Below, one piece after another: positions 5,515 through 7,362 of a stretch of 7,362 nucleotides of DNA. Position 1 is the stretch's first letter, and the number at the start of each line of letters is the position of its first letter. Location of the stretch: NCBI GenBank assembly GCA_937934635.1, contig CALGZD010000413.1, positions 1 through 7,362 on the forward strand, given 5' to 3'. Below the pieces are notes generated by a model, which worked only from the letters and a program-made list of their open reading frames with translations, had not been told where the DNA came from and did no database searches. Origin of the DNA: an uncultured Deinococcales bacterium. Its GTDB lineage: Bacteria; Deinococcota; Deinococci; Deinococcales; Trueperaceae. The translations under genes were made by a program, and so were the position numbers.

Positions 5515-6687
5515 ATGAAAGATATGATGGACGAAGTAAGATTCAAGGCATTTGAATCTGAAATGGACAGACGCGCCTTCATGAAGGCAGTCGGTAAGTA
5601 CGGCTTCACAGCTGCAGTTGCTGCTGCTGGCGCTGGCACACTCTTTTCTTCTACTGCATTAGCACAAACTGCTGCAGAAGATGAAGAGCGTAAAGCTGCT
5701 GCAGAGCACATCATGACAATCGGTACAGCATACGTGCTTGGTGCATCTCGCACAATGCCAATTATGCAAAGCGATTTCAAAGAGAACATTGAAAACTTTA
5801 CTGGTGGTAAAGTTTATGTCCAACTTGGACCTGGTGGACAGCTAAGTGTTGGTAGTTCACTTGCAGAGAAAGTACAGACAGGCACTATCCAAGCTGCACA
5901 GCACTCAATCTCTAACTTTGCACCATTTGCACCTGTTGCTGACGTTATCAACGTACCTTATTGGTGCGGTACTGACCAGCAGTTCACAAACCTTGTAAAC
6001 TCAGATGCTTGGAAGGGTGTTGTTGACCCAGCGATTGAGAAAAAAGGTTATGTTGCACTTTGGTACGTTGCAACAGACCCTCGTACAACATCAATCCGTA
6101 GAGGCTTTAGAGATGAACCAATCAGAACACCAGACGACATGAAGGGCATTAAGTTCCGTGTTCCTGGTTCAGCAATCCTAAGACAGCTTTACAGCTTGCT
6201 AGGCGCAAACCCAACACCAGTTGCATGGGGTGAAACACCAACAGCGATTAAGCAAGGCGTTGCTGATGGTCTAGATCCATCTGTAATGGCACTTAACATC
6301 TTCGGTTTCGGCGACATCCTTGAGTGGGTAAGCTTCACAGCACCAGTGCCTGACTCACAGGTGTACTCTTGTAACCTTGAGTGGCTAAGAGGTCTTGCAC
6401 CAGCTACACAAGATGCAATCTTTGAAGCTGCAGAAGTTACTAAGCGTCAAAACTTAGCTCAAATCCCAGCAGCACGTGCATTCGCTATGAATGAAATGGG
6501 TGCTAAAGGCGTGAAGTTCTATGTACCAACTGAAGACGAAAAAGCTCAGTGGGTCGCTACAGCAGGTCACCAGCTTGATGTTTGGAACGACACCAAGAAA
6601 GAGCTTGCAGGCTCTCTAGATCAGTTTAATGAGCTTCTAGAAGCTGCAAACACATTTAGCGGTTACTTCGTACAGGACGTTAAATAA
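5515..6687 (+). CDS. dctP: TRAP transporter substrate-binding protein, DctP family, Tat-exported
   Basis: This 390-residue periplasmic solute-binding protein captures a small organic acid and delivers it to the DctQ-DctM membrane complex. Its N-terminus carries a twin-arginine signal: DRRAFMKAV with Arg19-Arg20, a hydrophobic alanine-rich stretch (about 31-50) and a likely cleavage after ALA at residue 50. The mature part has DctP landmarks: GGKVYVQLGPGGQL (97-110), DDMKGIKFRVPGS (207-219) with Arg215 as the expected carboxylate-pairing arginine, and the hinge-region block AIKQGVADGLDP (244-255). The n-region before the RR pair is long (18 residues). The ATG at 5515 has AGGA only 4 nt upstream; the ATGs at 5524 and 5527 are alternatives that leave the Tat signal intact. 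The ligand is not deducible; the adjacent HOT-type enzyme suggests a hydroxy- or oxo-acid. The gene starts 211 bp after the membrane-protein gene, so it may have its own promoter. Confidence 0.95.
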   Translation: MKDMMDEVRFKAFESEMDRRAFMKAVGKYGFTAAVAAAGAGTLFSSTALAQTAAEDEERKAAAEHIMTIGTAYVLGASRTMPIMQSDFKENIENFTGGKVYVQLGPGGQLSVGSSLAEKVQTGTIQAAQHSISNFAPFAPVADVINVPYWCGTDQQFTNLVNSDAWKGVVDPAIEKKGYVALWYVATDPRTTSIRRGFRDEPIRTPDDMKGIKFRVPGSAILRQLYSLLGANPTPVAWGETPTAIKQGVADGLDPSVMALNIFGFGDILEWVSFTAPVPDSQVYSCNLEWLRGLAPATQDAIFEAAEVTKRQNLAQIPAARAFAMNEMGAKGVKFYVPTEDEKAQWVATAGHQLDVWNDTKKELAGSLDQFNELLEAANTFSGYFVQDVK

Positions 6688-6705
6688 GCTTTAACGCTCT
6701 TACAT

Positions 6706-6746
6706 TACACAAATGCCCTTACTTAACTTTAATGGGCATTTGTGTA
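6706..6746 (+). promoter_or_regulatory. Strong intercistronic hairpin between dctP and dctQ
   Basis: TACACAAATGCCC (6706-6718) and GGGCATTTGTGTA (6734-6746) form a perfect 13-bp stem with a 15-nt loop, starting 18 nt after the dctP stop codon. The downstream sequence is CCCCTCTATC rather than a T-run, so it is not a canonical intrinsic terminator. It is better read as a partial terminator or mRNA 3'-end stabiliser, which would raise binding-protein output over the membrane subunits, a common need in TRAP operons. Confidence 0.8.
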
Positions 6747-6763
6747 CCCCTCTATCTTACTCA

Positions 6764-6799
6764 ATATATTTAGAAAACTATATATATTTAGAAAACTAT
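6764..6799. repeat. Perfect 18-bp tandem duplication upstream of dctQ
   Basis: The 18-bp unit ATATATTTAGAAAACTAT is present twice in direct succession (6764-6781 and 6782-6799) with no mismatch. It lies between the intercistronic hairpin and the dctQ ribosome binding site. In the dctQ frame it would encode a repeated YIFRKL, which supports treating this stretch as noncoding leader. Confidence 0.9.
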
Positions 6800-6804
6800 T
6801 TTGT

Positions 6805-6808
6805 GGAG
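6805..6808 (+). promoter_or_regulatory. Ribosome binding site that fixes a TTG start for dctQ
   Basis: GGAG lies 8 nt upstream of the in-frame TTG at 6817-6819. The longer reading from GTG 6742 would begin inside the hairpin arm and has no ribosome binding site. Confidence 0.65.
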
Positions 6809-6816
6809 TCATAATC

Positions 6817-7335
6817 TTGTCAAACTTTTTTAAAATTCTTGAAAACAATCTGGAACGTTGGCTTTGTTTAGCCTTCTACGTCATGGTTGTTATGGTGCTC
6901 TGCCTAGAGGTTATTCAGCGCTTTGGTCTAACCTACTCAACAATTTGGGGTGAAGAAATCGCACGCTACTGTTTCATTTACCTTGCATGGATAGGTGCAG
7001 CTTATGCTGTTAAAGATAGAGCACACTTGCGTATTGATATTTTGGTTGATGGTATGCCAAATCGCATCAAAGCGGCCATTTATATCTTCGGAGGAATTCT
7101 AGCAATCGGTTTAGCTTGTCTCGCCTTCTATCTATCACTTCACCCATTACAAGTAGCCATGAAGTATGGCTCAGTAACCGCAGGCTTACGTGTTCCCTTT
7201 TGGATATTTAAACTAGCAATTCCAGTTGGCTTTGCACTCATCATCTTACGATTACTCCAAGCACTCATCCGTGACTTTAAAAGTTTCATCAATAACGAAG
7301 AGATCTATGAAGGTGTAGGTGTTATCGATGGATAA
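6817..7335 (+). CDS. dctQ: TRAP transporter small membrane subunit, DctQ family
   Basis: This is the small integral-membrane subunit of the TRAP transporter, which partners with DctM to form the sodium- or proton-driven permease served by the adjacent binding protein. From the TTG start the protein has 172 residues, a usual DctQ size. Four membrane helices are predicted at about 16-33, 48-64, 85-107 and 128-149. The family's conserved block around helix 2 is present: WGEEIARYCFIYLAWIGAA (44-62) followed by AVKDRAHLRIDIL (64-76). The in-frame reading extends upstream to GTG 6742, but that part covers a hairpin arm and a tandem repeat, and the GGAG site points to TTG 6817. The unusual start codon, together with the preceding hairpin, would keep expression below that of the binding protein. 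Its 3' end overlaps the probable dctM start by 8 nt, indicating translational coupling. Confidence 0.9.
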   Translation: MSNFFKILENNLERWLCLAFYVMVVMVLCLEVIQRFGLTYSTIWGEEIARYCFIYLAWIGAAYAVKDRAHLRIDILVDGMPNRIKAAIYIFGGILAIGLACLAFYLSLHPLQVAMKYGSVTAGLRVPFWIFKLAIPVGFALIILRLLQALIRDFKSFINNEEIYEGVGVIDG

Positions 7336-7362
7336 TGCAGCCACGTCTAGACGTTTCCGTTC
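7328..7362 (+). CDS. dctM: Probable TRAP transporter large membrane subunit, DctM family (5' end only)
   Basis: An ATG at 7328-7330 overlaps the dctQ stop by 8 nt, in a different frame, and stays open to the window edge (MDNAATSRRFR...). Purine-rich GTAGGTG (7315-7321) lies just upstream as a possible ribosome binding site. Only 11 codons are visible, so there is no domain evidence. The call rests on the near-universal dctP-dctQ-dctM order and the overlapping-start arrangement usual in these operons. A start further downstream is possible. Confidence 0.55.
   Translation, partial: MDNAATSRRFR

Noticed and set aside
5418..5789. Minus-strand open frame of 123 codons
   Set aside because: It crosses the dctP leader and is antisense to the Tat signal region; no domain seen.
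6742..6816. N-terminal extension of DctQ from GTG 6742
   Set aside because: It starts within a hairpin arm, lacks a ribosome binding site and encodes a repeat caused by the 18-bp duplication; TTG 6817 with GGAG fits better.

Overview
The window is moderately AT-rich bacterial DNA with tightly packed genes. It carries a tripartite (TRAP) transporter with a Tat-exported periplasmic binding protein, a ROK regulator and a mitochondrial-type hydroxyacid-oxoacid transhydrogenase (HOT) homologue. Together these point to a Gram-negative bacterium, most likely a marine-type heterotrophic proteobacterium. That placement is an inference from gene content; no rRNA or tRNA gene is present to fix it.

Left part (1-2036, minus strand): a nearly complete formylglycine-type sulfatase/phosphonate monoester hydrolase runs off the left edge. 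Upstream of it lies a small glyoxalase/bleomycin-resistance-fold protein. Between them is an imperfect inverted repeat of about 110 bp that looks like an interspersed palindromic repeat or MITE.

Right part (2207-7362, plus strand): a divergent cassette starts with a ROK-family repressor-like protein. It keeps a clear winged helix-turn-helix but has lost the sugar-kinase motifs and the zinc-binding cysteines. It is followed by an iron-containing alcohol dehydrogenase of the HOT/ADHFE1 type, an unrecognised four-helix membrane protein whose ribosome binding site overlaps the dehydrogenase stop codon, and a TRAP transporter: DctP-type binding protein, DctQ-type small subunit, and the first codons of a probable DctM-type large subunit at the right edge.

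The most economical reading is a regulated uptake-and-oxidation module. The TRAP system imports a small organic acid, HOT oxidises a hydroxyacid (4-hydroxybutyrate is the family precedent) to its aldehyde, and the degenerate ROK protein senses an effector that is probably not a conventional sugar. The substrate is inference; the gene identities are well supported.

The noncoding parts are unusually structured. There is a 15-bp palindrome next to the regulator's promoter-like sequence, three tandem 13-bp repeats and a hairpin/AAACTAG cluster upstream of the binding-protein gene, a strong hairpin without a U-tract between dctP and dctQ, and a perfect 18-bp tandem duplication just before the dctQ ribosome binding site. 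The dctQ gene most likely starts at a TTG codon.
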